Source: Liopterus haemorrhoidalis (Eukaryota > Arthropoda > Insecta > Coleoptera > Dytiscidae). From it: 64,000 nt of DNA. The translations under genes were made by a program, and so were the position numbers. The DNA lies in NCBI GenBank assembly GCA_963971575.1, contig OZ020613.1, positions 50,834,250 through 50,898,249 of the forward strand, written 5' to 3'. This document shows, piece after piece, positions 1-9,826 of this stretch. The stretch's first letter is position 1, and each line of letters opens with the position of its first letter. Below the pieces are notes generated by a model. That model saw only the letters and a list, made by a program, of their open reading frames with translations, did not search any database and was not told the origin of the DNA.

Positions 1-116
1 TGAGGTGCCCAATTTTTATCTTGACTTTTAAAGGGTAGTTTTAAATAAGCTACATAGGATGCACAAAGATTTAAATTTGTGGCCAAAGCAAATTTTTTTA
101 CTCTTGTTTTGAAAAA

Positions 117-173
117 TTACCCGCTAATATAACAGAATGAGTCTACCTCGTGTTTACAACTTCTTGACGCCAT
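117..173 (-). pseudogene. possible first-exon remnant of a multicopy insect protein
   Basis: Reading the minus strand, an ATG at 171-173 opens a short peptide with the motif SCKHEVDSFCY, followed by a GTAAT sequence that could be a 5' splice donor just after the last sense codon. Cys-rich openings of the form CKHxxDSFCYxCG recur in multicopy proteins predicted from insect genomes; here the second Cys of that motif is Ser. No downstream exon was found in the window. The assignment rests on one short motif recalled from general knowledge and is weak. Confidence 0.25.
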
Positions 174-707
174 TTTTGGATCTGCCGTCACACAAAATGC
201 GTGGTATCGTTGCATGCGCATGCGCATACCGACTGTGAATGTATCCGTAAGTGAAATGCCACTTGCCACCCGCTCGTCCCCACCCTTACTTAATAAAACA
301 CGCTTCTCCTTATGTGGTCCTAAAAATAAATAAATATATATTGATAGTTGTACAAAAGGTACAAAAGCAAAGTTTTCAAACATAAACAAAGGTTTTAGTT
401 ATTTTTCTATATAAAGAATCAGAAAATAGTCATTAAAATAAAGAATAAAAAATGTTTTTTGTTGACCGGTGTAATCAAACTGTAGTTCAATAAGTAACAT
501 ATTTTCATTGTGTGAACAATATATCGCGAAATAGCAAAGATCCAGAATACATTTTTCGTTTTCAATTTCAGGAATTTTTACTATAACAATTTTTTAAATT
601 TCATATTTTTTTTGGTAAGAACTTACACTTAACTATAAAATTTGTTAATTTTGTTATTAATAATTTCATTAATCGTTGGTATACCTTCATTAGTAGTTTC
701 GTTATCT

Positions 708-778
708 GTCGAGTGATGAGTAGAAGCACAAATAACGTATTCGATTGGGTGCTCTACTATGCACTCAGGTCACTCGAC
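708..778. repeat. imperfect hairpin
   Basis: GTCGAGTGA at 708-716 is the reverse complement of TCACTCGAC at 770-778, and the inner flanks are also partly complementary (GAGTAGAAGCAC against GTGCTCTACTATGC). It may be the end of a small MITE, but no target duplication was identified. Confidence 0.35.
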
Positions 779-1000
779 GAGTAAGTTTCATATTCGATTG
801 GTCGCGCAGTTGCTCTAGAGTTGGTAAAATTTCGTATTTAACTACAACTATAATACTCTCCAGTTTTAATGGTCTTCAGACACATCAATTATTAAATTCA
901 ATTATTAACAATATTTCTATTGTAGGTACATAAAGATATTAGAATGCACCGGTTAAATGTTAAAGATAGAGTCATTTTGGTATTTATTAAATTAAAATTA

Positions 1001-1012
1001 AATGTAAGTTTT
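1001..1012. repeat. 12-bp target duplication, left copy (5S-LINE chimera)
   Basis: AAATGTAAGTTT here is repeated exactly at 8249-8260, directly after the TAAC tail of the I-like LINE. Because the left copy abuts the 5' end of the 5S sequence, the duplication brackets the 5S and LINE parts together as one insertion event. Confidence 0.8.
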
Positions 1013-1013
1013 A

Positions 1014-1052
1014 GGCAACGGCCATACCATGTTGAATACACCGGTTCTCGTC
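1014..1052 (+). rRNA. 5S rRNA copy, 5' part (nt 1-39)
   Basis: Matches the conserved start of arthropod 5S rRNA (GGCAACGGCCATACC through GGTTCTCGTC). The second base is G where C is usual, which breaks one acceptor-helix pair with the 3' end. The gene is cut after nt 39 by a Jockey-like insertion, so it cannot make 5S rRNA. Only one copy is present and it sits inside a retrocopy, not in a 5S cluster. Confidence 0.85.
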
Positions 1053-1323
1053 TTATGAGTAAGACGTGAATCACATCGCTCCTGCGAATTTTTTACAAAA
1101 AGTGACAAAAAACTATAAAAAATTAATAAAAAACTATAGGAACTTCTTCCTCAGTGTTAGTGCAGTTAGTGTAAATGAAGTGGGTGAGAAATATAAATAT
1201 TTAGCAGTGTTAATAACATAATATTAATAAGTGACGTGGAACAAAGACATCTAACGCGCACGTAGCTCTGCGCACGCAGGGCTGCCACTCGATAATAATG
1301 AAATAATACAAACTAAAACAATA
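1053..1323 (+). other. 5' UTR/promoter region of the Jockey-like element
   Basis: This 271-bp leader precedes the first ATG at 1324. Jockey-group elements use an internal promoter in this position. A segment here (AAGACGTG, then TCCTGC and GAATTTTT) resembles 14380-14425, suggesting a related element there. Confidence 0.4.
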
Positions 1324-2942
1324 ATGCAAACACAAACAGTCAATAAAAGAACATATGAGAGTGATAAAAGTGATTATGATAGTGACACAAGTGCAAAAAC
1401 ATATAAAACAAACAATTCATTAGGAAACATAACGCTAGGCAGTCCATACAGCACCACATTTTCAAGCGACAACAAATCTGAACCTTGATCAAATCATGGA
1501 CACAAACCAAGATACAGACACCAGCAAAAATTACACCATGGAAGCAAACCGCATCACGGACGCAAACCGCATCACCGACGCAAACCGCATCACGGACGCA
1601 AACCCAGCGTTCACAATTGTACCACCCAGGAAGAGAATCAAAAAAACAGATAACTCACAAACACAGACACAAACCATTCAAAAAACAACTGTAAGCAACC
1701 CATCTACCAGTACCAACACAATTAATTATAAAAACAAAAATATTTACGAAGAACTAGAACACGAACAGGTAGAAAAAACTGAATCCAAACCACCCCCGGT
1801 AGTTTTCACGGGAAGACCCCTACAAACAGACAAATTTCACGACACAATTAAAAAGCACGCAGGAGAGAAATTTCAAGTATCGTACACAGACAAGTATACA
1901 AATATATGGTTTGAAAATAACAGTAAAAGGAAGGCGTTTATGGAAAATTGTAACGAAGATAAAATAGGGTATTTTACATACACCTCCAAAGAAGATAAAA
2001 CATATGGATATGTAATAAGAGGACTTGATGCGGATACCACGGTAGAGGAGATAATGAACCAACTAATTCAAAAAGGCATCTCAGTCACGCAAGTGACTAA
2101 GATGAACACAAATTATAGACCACTATATCTAGTAGTCACTACTAAAGACGTGACATTAGAAACATTAAGGAATAAGGTGAAATTCCAAAATATATACAAG
2201 AATAACTTGGGAAATTCACCGAAATAAGAAAAGAATTATCCAGTGCCATCGTTGCCAGACCTGGGGACATGCAACGTCAAATTGCACACTGACACCACGC
2301 TGCCTCAAATGTGCGGAACAGCACTTTACCAGGGAATGCACAGAAACCCCAATAATAAAATGCGTAAACTGTGAGGGCCCACATCCCGCCAATTCCACTG
2401 ATTGCAAAGTCTACAAGACAATAATAACCAAAATAGAAGCCAGGAAAAATAATAATAGACCACAACAATTACAACAATCAACCTACATCCCGGCGCCGGC
2501 ACCAGAATTCAATGCATGGGCAACAGGACCACCCAAACAACCGCTACTACAGACTCCCCCGCAAAATTATAATAACAATACCCAACAATGGCCACCTCTC
2601 CGCCCAACTTTCTCCCCCCCTCCAATCCCTACTCGCCAACAATCACCTACAGCACACACATTTAAACCATCATACACTCAACAACATGCAACAATTAATA
2701 CACAACAATCAACTCAACAAAACACAAACAATACTAATACTAATACTAAAATTAATGAAACTACTGATACATTAAATGACTTATTTGCAGAGTTCAACAC
2801 CCTACACAGCCTGGTCAACTTGGATGGGATGCTGCAGGCGGTCAGATATCTAAACCAATTAATGAGGCAGGCCAACACACCAATGGACAAGATGAACGCA
2901 TTCCAACATTTCAATCAAATCGCGTACACTTATGGAATATAA
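1324..2942 (+). pseudogene. ORF1 (gag-like, CCHC zinc knuckles), frameshifted
   Basis: ORF1 of the Jockey-like element, an RNA-binding nucleocapsid-like protein. The likely N-terminus opens at ATG 1324 (polar, Ser/Asp-rich) and shifts frame near 1485. The main block (1496-2227) carries three near-identical RITDAN repeats and a region matching the conserved part of Jockey gag. A second frameshift near 2225 is followed by zinc knuckles from 2244 (CHRCQTWGHATSNC, CLKCAEQHFTREC, CVNCEGPHPANSTDC) and a Gln/Asn-rich tail ending at TAA 2940-2942. The stop overlaps the ORF2 start at 2932. At least two indels make this a pseudogene. Confidence 0.75.
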
Positions 2943-5877
2943 AATCAAAATAGCAACATGGAACGCAAACAGTGTAAGGGGTAAGACCAACGAACTGACT
3001 TACTTTCTACAAAGACATAAAATAGACATACTAATAATTAACGAAACTAGACTAAAACCGAAAGACAAATTTTACATTAAAAATTATACCATTTACAGAC
3101 GAGACCGACCCCCGGACGCTAATGACAATGACGTCACATCCGCTAGGGGATTGGCACTACTAATTAAACACAACATCCCACACACACGTACTGACACACC
3201 ACTTACTCCATTAGAGACAATAACAATTAAACTCGCAGACAACACACATATAACCGGTGCTTACAACAGCCCGCGAAACAGACTTACAGACCATGACTTA
3301 GACACATTGACAAACTATAATAAAATATTAATAGTCGGAGACATTAACGCTAGACACATCACCTGGGGCTACAATCCAACACAAAACACAAATGGCACAA
3401 TACTCTACACATATGCGACAACATACAACATACTCATACAAGCTCCCGATACACCCACACATTACCCGCCAAATGGCTCCACTCCTAGCACTGTAGACAT
3501 CATCATTAACAAAAACGTCACAAATATATCCCATCCAGTCACTATTCCTGAACTCCCTCCTGATCACGACCCAGTTACATTCACACTTAATCATCGACAC
3601 AAAGAAAATATAACAAGACAAATTACAACTTACAAACACACAGATTGGAAAAAATACAGACAAACACTTGACAAACACATACAAATAAACAGACACATAA
3701 ACACGACAGAACAAATAGACACTGAAGTACAGGCACTCACACAAGCTTTGCAGAAAGCGAAACACAAGCACACAGAAACACAAATCACAATAAATACATC
3801 AACTGAACATTTACCACAATACATTTTAAACAACATCTCCACCCGCAACACAGCCAGGAAACACTGGCAACGCACACACGATCAACAACACAAAACATAC
3901 ATGAACAATAACATGAACAGCTGAACTATTTTTAACATTGATACAGATACAGAAAATTATATTTACCAATTCATCTCGAAAACTATTTAGTTTTAATGAA
4001 AAATATAAATATAAGGTTGTTCTACTATAAATTCTGATCGCTCTAAAGGAAACCAAATTCTTTTCAAATTTGTTGTTTTTAAGATTAATAGGAATGTGTT
4101 TGTATGCATGCAAATCTAGCGAAAAACTGGTTTGCGTCCCCGATTGAATCGCCTCCTTAACACACTGATACGTAAGCAAATCACAGACCACAGAAACCAC
4201 ACATTTCAACAAAAACTTGCAAAACTTAACACGAGAGACAACTCATTATGGATACTTTCACGACTTTACAAGATAACACACAAACCTATACCCACAATCA
4301 CATCAAACAACACACAACACGTCACAGACACAGACAAGGCAGAAGCGTTAGCTGAAGCTTTTGAAACTGCACACGAAATAGACCATAACAACACGCAACA
4401 ACAAGAAAAAATAATATCAGACACACAATTATACATAAACACAGAACATCACACTAGTCGAAACAAACTCATTAAACTCTTAACCACACCCTCTGAAATC
4501 CTTGAAACAATCAAAACACTTCCTACCAAAAAAGCACCCGGTCCTGACAAAATAGAAAATGAACTCCTTAAAAACCTATCCCGCAAAGCTGTGGTTCAAC
4601 TCACTTACATAGTCAATGCAATAATCAAACTCCACTACTTTCCCCAACAATGGAAATGCGCCACAGTAATCCCAATCCCTAAACCTAAAAAAGAAAACAA
4701 AAATCCCTCCAATTACCGACCCATAAGCCTCCTCAATACACTTGCAAAAACAACAGAAAAAATAATACTAAAACGCATACTCAAACATGACACCACATAT
4801 AACATAACAAAACCACAACAATTTGGATTCCGTTCCCATCATAATACTGTCCAACAAGTAGTAAGAATAGTGACTGACATAACCAAACAGTACAACAAAA
4901 ATAAAGTCACAACAATGGCCCTGCTAGACGTTGAACGAGCGTTCGACAAAGTATGGCTAGCAGGTCTCATTTATAAACTAATTATGTACAAATTCCCTCC
5001 TCTACTAATCAAGCTCATACACTCATACGTCTCAAACCGATCTTTCCACGTTAAAGTCAATAATACCTATTCACCTTCCCATCCAATATTAGCCGACATA
5101 CCGCAAGGCAGTGTGCTCGGACCAAAATTATTTACCCTTTACATCAATGACATCCCTGAATTTCCAAAAACTAATCTAGCACTCTTCGCTGATGATACAG
5201 CTATATATGCGCACTCATTTAGCGCTGAGGTTGCAAACAAACAACTATAAATCCATATAAACATACTACAAAAATACTGGTCCCTCTGGAAAATTAAAAT
5301 AAACCCCTCCAAAACGGAATCCTTAACATTCACCCGCAAATTCACAAACATTAAAATACACACACAACTCAAAGTTAACAATCATAAAATTACACCTACA
5401 AAATCAGCAAGATATCTTGGAGTCATACTAGACAAAACACTCACATACACGCAACACATAGCACACAGTTTACAAAAAGCACATACAGTTATCAAACATT
5501 TATACCCACTATTAAACAAATACAGCTCACTAACACAAGAAAACAAAAAATTATACACAACAATTATAAGACCTACACTCACATACGCCGCCCCAGTGTG
5601 GTGTGGAGCCTCGATCACAGCCAAAACACCATTACAAAGACTTCAAAATAAATGCTTACGACTAATTACAAACGCTGACAGATATACAAGAATTACAGAA
5701 CTACATCAACAAACAAACTTACCGTATATTAAGGACTACATTGACAAATTAGCACAAAAATTCTATCTCACACAATTAAACGCCAATCCCCTACTTGACA
5801 ACATACTTGATGAAATAGACAATGACCAAAATATTCATAAACTACCGTATCAGACAATACCCCTTACCACTAATTAA
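2932..5877 (+). pseudogene. ORF2 endonuclease-reverse transcriptase, interrupted
   Basis: The N-terminal part (2932 to about 3894) is an APE-type endonuclease with TWNANS, NETRL, GDINARHITW, STVDIII and the DHDPV histidine motif, which nicks target DNA. After an in-frame foreign block the reverse transcriptase resumes near 4132: KKAPGPDKI, NYRPISLLN, QFGFRSHHNT, LLDVERAFDKVW, IPQGSVLGP and the catalytic LFADDTAIY. A TAA at 5248-5250 truncates it 13 residues after FADD; the same frame then continues to 5877 with a normal C-terminal thumb/connection. The palm residues are intact, so inactivation is due to the inserted block and the stop codon only. Confidence 0.85.
3895..4128. other. unidentified ~230-bp insertion within ORF2
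   Basis: Compared with the intact Jockey-type ORF2 at 9827-12520, coding similarity is lost between the endonuclease linker and the segment starting RLNRLLNTLIRK. The intervening AT-rich stretch has stops in all frames and looks unlike the A/C-rich ORF around it. Its net length keeps the two halves in the same frame. I could not define a target duplication. Confidence 0.5.
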
Positions 5878-6427
5878 GAGCAACAATTAACAACAGAAGA
5901 CGCAGTACCGCCGGCAGTATCTCCCATGTTGATGAGGCAACCAAACACACACCTAAGAACACACAGCTGCAAACATCCATCCTATACTCACACCAACACC
6001 TACAAATAAACAACTTTCCACAACGCCTTATCAACACGCAACCACACATACACACATGCACACACAAAACATACTTCAACAAACCCACAGGCGATCCTGC
6101 TAATAAAAACATCTTTACACACACTTTTGTATATATGTAATATTGTAAATGTAAATATTGTACAGTTAGATTAAGTTAGATAATAAGGTAGAATAGGAAA
6201 AATACATAAGAAGATATACGGACAAGTTCCTAACCTTCAATACAATAAAAACACACACAAACATTATCAGACGTTCAGTGAACAAACACATCGCATTCGT
6301 ACACATAAATCTACAAACACACCCATGTATATATCTTAGGATAGGAGACATGAAATGTAAAACTATATATAAAATACAATGTATTACTTATTGAATAATA
6401 AATAACTTTTGAAATGAATGAATGAAT
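5878..6427 (+). other. 3' UTR and AATG tail of the Jockey-like element
   Basis: No ORF of note. A/C-rich sequence changes to AT-rich and ends in GAAATGAATGAATGAAT immediately before the second copy of the 10-bp duplication. The microsatellite tail is the usual 3' mark of several Jockey/R1-group elements. Confidence 0.6.
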
Positions 6428-6437
6428 GGTTCTCGTC
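6428..6437. repeat. 10-bp target duplication, right copy (Jockey-like in 5S)
   Basis: GGTTCTCGTC, identical to 1043-1052; one copy belongs to 5S nt 30-39. Confidence 0.8.
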
Positions 6438-6524
6438 CGATCACCGAAGTTAAGCAACATCGGGCGCGTTTAGTACTTGGATGAGTGACCGCTTGGGAAC
6501 ACCGCGTGCCGTTGGCTTCCTTTT
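6438..6524 (+). rRNA. 5S rRNA copy, 3' part (nt 40-120) plus terminator
   Basis: Continues 5S exactly where 1052 stops. It contains the internal promoter (box A AGTTAAGCAAC, intermediate element, box C GGATGAGTGACCGCTTG) and ends GTTGGCTT at 6518, giving 120 nt with the 5' part. CCTTTT follows at 6519-6524, i.e. a Pol III-type T-run, after which LINE sequence begins. With box A to box C intact this piece might still bind TFIIIA, but the 5S molecule is split. Confidence 0.85.
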
Positions 6525-7939
6525 AAAAAATGCCAAAAGTCGCTCAATTTGTTGCGGGTCCTCAGTCACAAGACATGGGGTGCAGACCGCACTGTCATGT
6601 TGCGTTTATATCGTTCTTTAGTGCGCTCTAAGCTGGACTATGGATGTCTAGCTTATGGGTCAGCTAAACACCAAGAGAGACGAATTCTTGACACTGTACA
6701 TCACACTGGAGTTAGATTGGCCACTGGTGCATTTCGCACCAGCTCAATACTAAGCCTGCTGTGTGAAGCAGGCGAACCGTCACTGTACAATCGTCGTAAA
6801 ATTCTATCTCTGCGATATATAGCTGCACTTAGTGCCAAGCCAGATCATCCCGCGTATGACCCTATTCTACAAAATAGGCATACAGAGATTTATGACAGAA
6901 AACCAAGAGCCAATAGGCCTTTTGGTCTGAGGACTTTCGACATTTTGGGCGATATTGATTTTAATATGCCTGAAATTGCAAGTTTCGTTTTGTGTGCTGT
7001 TCCACCAGGGACGCTACCGCGTCCACTTGTGAACCTCACATTAACTAGGTTTGATAAAGATACTACGTTGCCTATCGAATACCAACATGAGTTACAAAGA
7101 ACACTGGTCCCTAGGTTCGAGGATACTGTCATTTTTACTGACGGATCAAAATCCGGAACCAGGGTTGGGTGTGCGTTCGTTGTTTTGAATCCACACCAAC
7201 AGTTTCAGTACCGTCTGTACTCTATAACGAGTGTGTACACTGCTGAGCTGTATGCTATTTTCAAGGCCCTGTGTTTTGTTTCGTCAGAGCAAAGTCGGTC
7301 AAGTGTTATCTTGCCGGACTCGCTGAGCGCTCTGAACAGTATCCAAGATCCAGATCCAGTGCATCCTCTTGTACTAAAGATCCGGTTGCTACTCCACAAT
7401 CTGAATACTCAGAATGTGAGGGTAGAGCTGTTTTGGATACCGGGACATGTTGGTATTAAAGGCAACGAAGCGGCAGATGCAGCTGCAAAAGCCGCCTCTT
7501 ACAGACCTATGATTGATGTGAGTTTCGTTTTTCCAGATGACGCAAAGAGTCATCTGAAACATCTGGTTTTAGACATGTGGCAACATGAGTGGAGCCGCAC
7601 ACAGAACGTTAAGTTGCGACAGATTAAGGGAGACGTTAAACCATGGGGTTCTTCCTGCAGGATTAACCGCAGGGAGGAAACCGCCATCACACGCCTCCGT
7701 ATAGGCACTGTTGGTGGACCCATGGACACCTCCTTAGAGGTGAAGAGTCCCCTATCTGTGAGACGTGTAACACAGATTTGTCTGTGTTACACATTTTAAC
7801 TGAATGTGTACAGTTCGAGGATGTCAGGGAGAGGTTAGGCCTGTGTTATGACCTGTCAGTTGCTTTAGGTGACGACAGGGTACTCATGGATAGGCTGATA
7901 CTCTTCCTGAGAGAATCGAACTTATTGTTTTATGTGTGA
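6525..7939 (+). pseudogene. I-like LINE ORF2, C-terminal part with RNase H
   Basis: The open frame starts abruptly at 6525 with the RT C-terminal signature (LLRVLSHKTWGADR, then LVRSKLDYGCLAYGSA), so the element is heavily 5'-truncated. An RNase H domain follows: FTDGSKSG, TAELYAI, LPDSLSAL, and IPGHVGIKGNEAAD, with all acidic catalytic residues visible. RNase H in ORF2 is typical of the I group. A 1-bp deletion near 7703 (GG where the copy at 45354 has GGG) shifts the frame at 7799. The true C-terminus with a Cys-rich SPICETCNTDLSVLH motif ends at 7939. Confidence 0.75.
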
Positions 7940-8248
7940 AGTCTTGCACCTTATTTTAATGTGTTTCTAGTTATTGACTGTGATATTCGATGGTAATTGG
8001 CCCCTTTACAGCCTCTTACCATCACCCTGAGTCTGTTCAAATTTTCGAACAGACTTTTTATATTATTTATTTGTGTTTGTCAGTGCAATATTTCTTTTAT
8101 TGAGTATGCGTATTTTTAATGATTTTATCTATTTATTTATTATCTAATATATTGTTTTTAATATATAGTCTAGTCATTTAAATGGGCTGCGTTAGGCGCA
8201 AATAGCCTTTGTTGCTGTGCGCCAAAAATTTTAACTAACTAACTAACT
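7940..8248 (+). other. 3' UTR and TAAC tail of the I-like LINE
   Basis: Includes a small hairpin (GTCTGTTCAAATTT / AAATTTTCGAACAGAC, near 8030-8052) conserved in the copies at 45354-45932, 55441-55816 and 58489-58864. It ends in TAACTAACTAACTAAC. The same end in four places defines the family terminus. Confidence 0.7.
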
Positions 8249-8405
8249 AAATGTAAGTTTTATTGTTATTTCATCTTTATTTGGCATCACTAGAACCTAT
8301 TTTTTACACACTTTAAAATTTTAAGCAAAGTTTTGAGTGTAGCTATATACTTTCCTTCGAAACAAGAAATAATTACATTTAATAATTACATTTAATTAAA
8401 TGTTT
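8249..8405. other. short flank between two LINE insertions
   Basis: Contains the right copy of the 12-bp duplication (8249-8260) and ends with the left target duplication of the next element (AATTAAATGTTT, 8394-8405). No coding content seen; it may be intron of the DDE_Tnp_4 remnant that resumes at 12762. Confidence 0.5.
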
Positions 8406-8604
8406 CAGTCTACGGACAGCTTTGAACTAGTCAATACATATTGTGGTAGTTCTCTGATACGTATAAGTGTATTAAATTTTAAAAAAGTGATAAAGTTTAT
8501 GTTAATAAATTTTATTAACAGATTAAGTTACGGACAACATAAGTGACCAAAACCCTATTAACGAAGGTCTCGCCTCCTCGGAGGTGAGACCAAATGATAA
8601 TAAA

Positions 8605-9825
8605 ATGGACCTTAAAGGTATAGATACCACGTCTTTTATTACGGTGCCGTCATCCAGTAATAGGAATAAGAAAAGAAAAATATTCCTAAATAAAGAAAGA
8701 GAAAACTATAATGTGAAAATAACAAACAGGTACGATATCCTTACCGATACTGACTCAGACGAAGAAGGGACAAACTTACCAGCAAGACAAAAAGTGTATA
8801 AACCACCACCCATTGTGTTATATAGCTATATGAAAGATCATATGGCCAGTTTCAACAGAATAAAGTCAAAACTAAATGGAGATTTGTCTATTAAATATAA
8901 AGGAAATAGAATATTATTAAACACAGACACGAAAGAAGACTATTTGAATCTAAAACAAATGATAGTGGAGGCCGAATTAGAATTCATCACATACACACCA
9001 AAAGAAGACAAAGATCATAAGTTCGTGCTGAAGAATTTACCACCTTCAATCAGTACACAAGAAATAAAAAACAATTTGGCAGAGCAAAATATCAACGTTT
9101 TAAGTGTTGTGCAAATAACTAAAAAAACCAGTGACAATATTATAAGGCCACTTCCTCTTTATAAAATCAATATAAGTAACAAAACTAACATTAAAGATAT
9201 ATTAAAAATCAAAAAAGTATGCTATTGCATAATACAATGGGAAAAATACAGAAGCAAGAATAGTATCGCTCAGTGCTATAAATGCCAAGGATTTGATCAT
9301 ATAGCTAAAAATTGCTACAGGAAACCAAAGTGCCTAATATGTGCGGGTAACCATCAAAAAAATGACTGTGATAAGAAAGGTGACAGTGAAATTAAATGTT
9401 CAAACTGTAATAATAATCATTTAGCCAATAATAAAGAGTGTCCCGCATATTTAAAAATGGTAAATATTAGACTAAATAAAACAAATACAGTGTCTCAACA
9501 AGTATTAAAACGACCTAGAGAATACGTCACCCGCCCGGAGGAATTCCCAACGTTAAGAACGAGACAAGCAAATCCTGCAAGTACAAGCAACAACGCTAGC
9601 CAAGAAATCAGCTGGTCTCAAATTGTAAGCAATTCAAATAATGAATCTATACAAGAAAATAGTATTTCAGATCTTTTTGTTTTAGTTAAATCTCTGTTCC
9701 AAAATATTAGTATTAGTAATATTATACAGACTATTAAAAATACTATATTAAAAATTAGTAATGCTAAAGATAATATGGCAAAATTAGGAATTATACTTGA
9801 AGCTATTATAGAATTATTTGGTTAA
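8605..9825 (+). CDS. Jockey-type ORF1, gag-like zinc-knuckle protein
   Basis: About 406 residues from ATG 8605. The frame is open from 8584 but with GTG first, so 8605 is the better start. A basic, Ser-rich N-terminus is followed by the gag core including FITYTPKEDKDHKFVLKNLP near residue 130, then three CCHC-type knuckles between about residues 223 and 290: CYKCQGFDHIAKNC, CLICAGNHQKNDC and CSNCNNNHLANNKEC. The knuckles bind the element RNA and the protein forms the ribonucleoprotein particle. The tail is Ser/Asn-rich and then hydrophobic. ORF2 starts one base after the stop (TAAAATG), suggesting termination-reinitiation. No disabling change seen. Confidence 0.9.
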   Translation: MDLKGIDTTSFITVPSSSNRNKKRKIFLNKERENYNVKITNRYDILTDTDSDEEGTNLPARQKVYKPPPIVLYSYMKDHMASFNRIKSKLNGDLSIKYKGNRILLNTDTKEDYLNLKQMIVEAELEFITYTPKEDKDHKFVLKNLPPSISTQEIKNNLAEQNINVLSVVQITKKTSDNIIRPLPLYKINISNKTNIKDILKIKKVCYCIIQWEKYRSKNSIAQCYKCQGFDHIAKNCYRKPKCLICAGNHQKNDCDKKGDSEIKCSNCNNNHLANNKECPAYLKMVNIRLNKTNTVSQQVLKRPREYVTRPEEFPTLRTRQANPASTSNNASQEISWSQIVSNSNNESIQENSISDLFVLVKSLFQNISISNIIQTIKNTILKISNAKDNMAKLGIILEAIIELFG

Positions 9826-9826
9826 A

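Larger units (their letters stand above)
1..1000. other. AT-rich flank, no clear gene
   Basis: No long open frame on either strand resembles a known protein family. The segment is AT-rich and contains a short alternating purine-pyrimidine run around 213-229, an imperfect hairpin at 708-778 and one possible exon remnant at 117-173. It ends at the 12-bp target duplication of the 5S-LINE chimera. Confidence 0.5.
1053..6427 (+). mobile_element. Jockey-like non-LTR retrotransposon inserted in the 5S copy
   Basis: GGTTCTCGTC at 1043-1052 recurs at 6428-6437 and is present once in intact 5S rRNA, so it is a 10-bp target duplication. Between the copies lie a 5' leader (1053-1323), a gag-like ORF1, an endonuclease-reverse transcriptase ORF2, a 550-bp 3' UTR and an AATG tandem tail rather than poly(A). 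Both ORFs are damaged (frameshifts in ORF1; an inserted block and a stop in ORF2), so this copy is dead. Coding sequence is strikingly rich in A and C on the sense strand (many Thr, Asn, His, Gln codons). Confidence 0.8.
1013..8248 (+). mobile_element. chimeric retrocopy: 5S rRNA fused to a 5'-truncated I-like LINE, later interrupted
   Basis: The insertion runs from a complete 120-nt 5S rRNA copy (in two pieces, 1014-1052 and 6438-6518), through CCTTTT, straight into LINE coding sequence at 6525, and ends in a TAAC repeat at about 8248. A single 12-bp duplication flanks the whole. This arrangement is expected when a LINE reverse transcriptase copies part of its own RNA and then switches template to the 3' end of another small RNA during target-primed reverse transcription. 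Fusions of this class are known for mammalian L1 with U6, 5S and other small RNAs. A 5.4-kb Jockey-like element was inserted afterwards in the 5S part. Confidence 0.75.

Noticed and set aside
745..933. 62-residue open frame
   Set aside because: No family motif, spans the hairpin region and looks like chance in AT-rich DNA.
3328..3783. Minus-strand frames opposite the Jockey-like ORF2 (also 3630-3875)
   Set aside because: Cys/Val-rich shadows of an A/C-rich coding strand carrying clear endonuclease motifs.
6428..6524. Functional 5S rRNA gene
   Set aside because: The copy is split by 5.4 kb, flanked by LINE sequence and a single target duplication, so it is a dead retrocopy.
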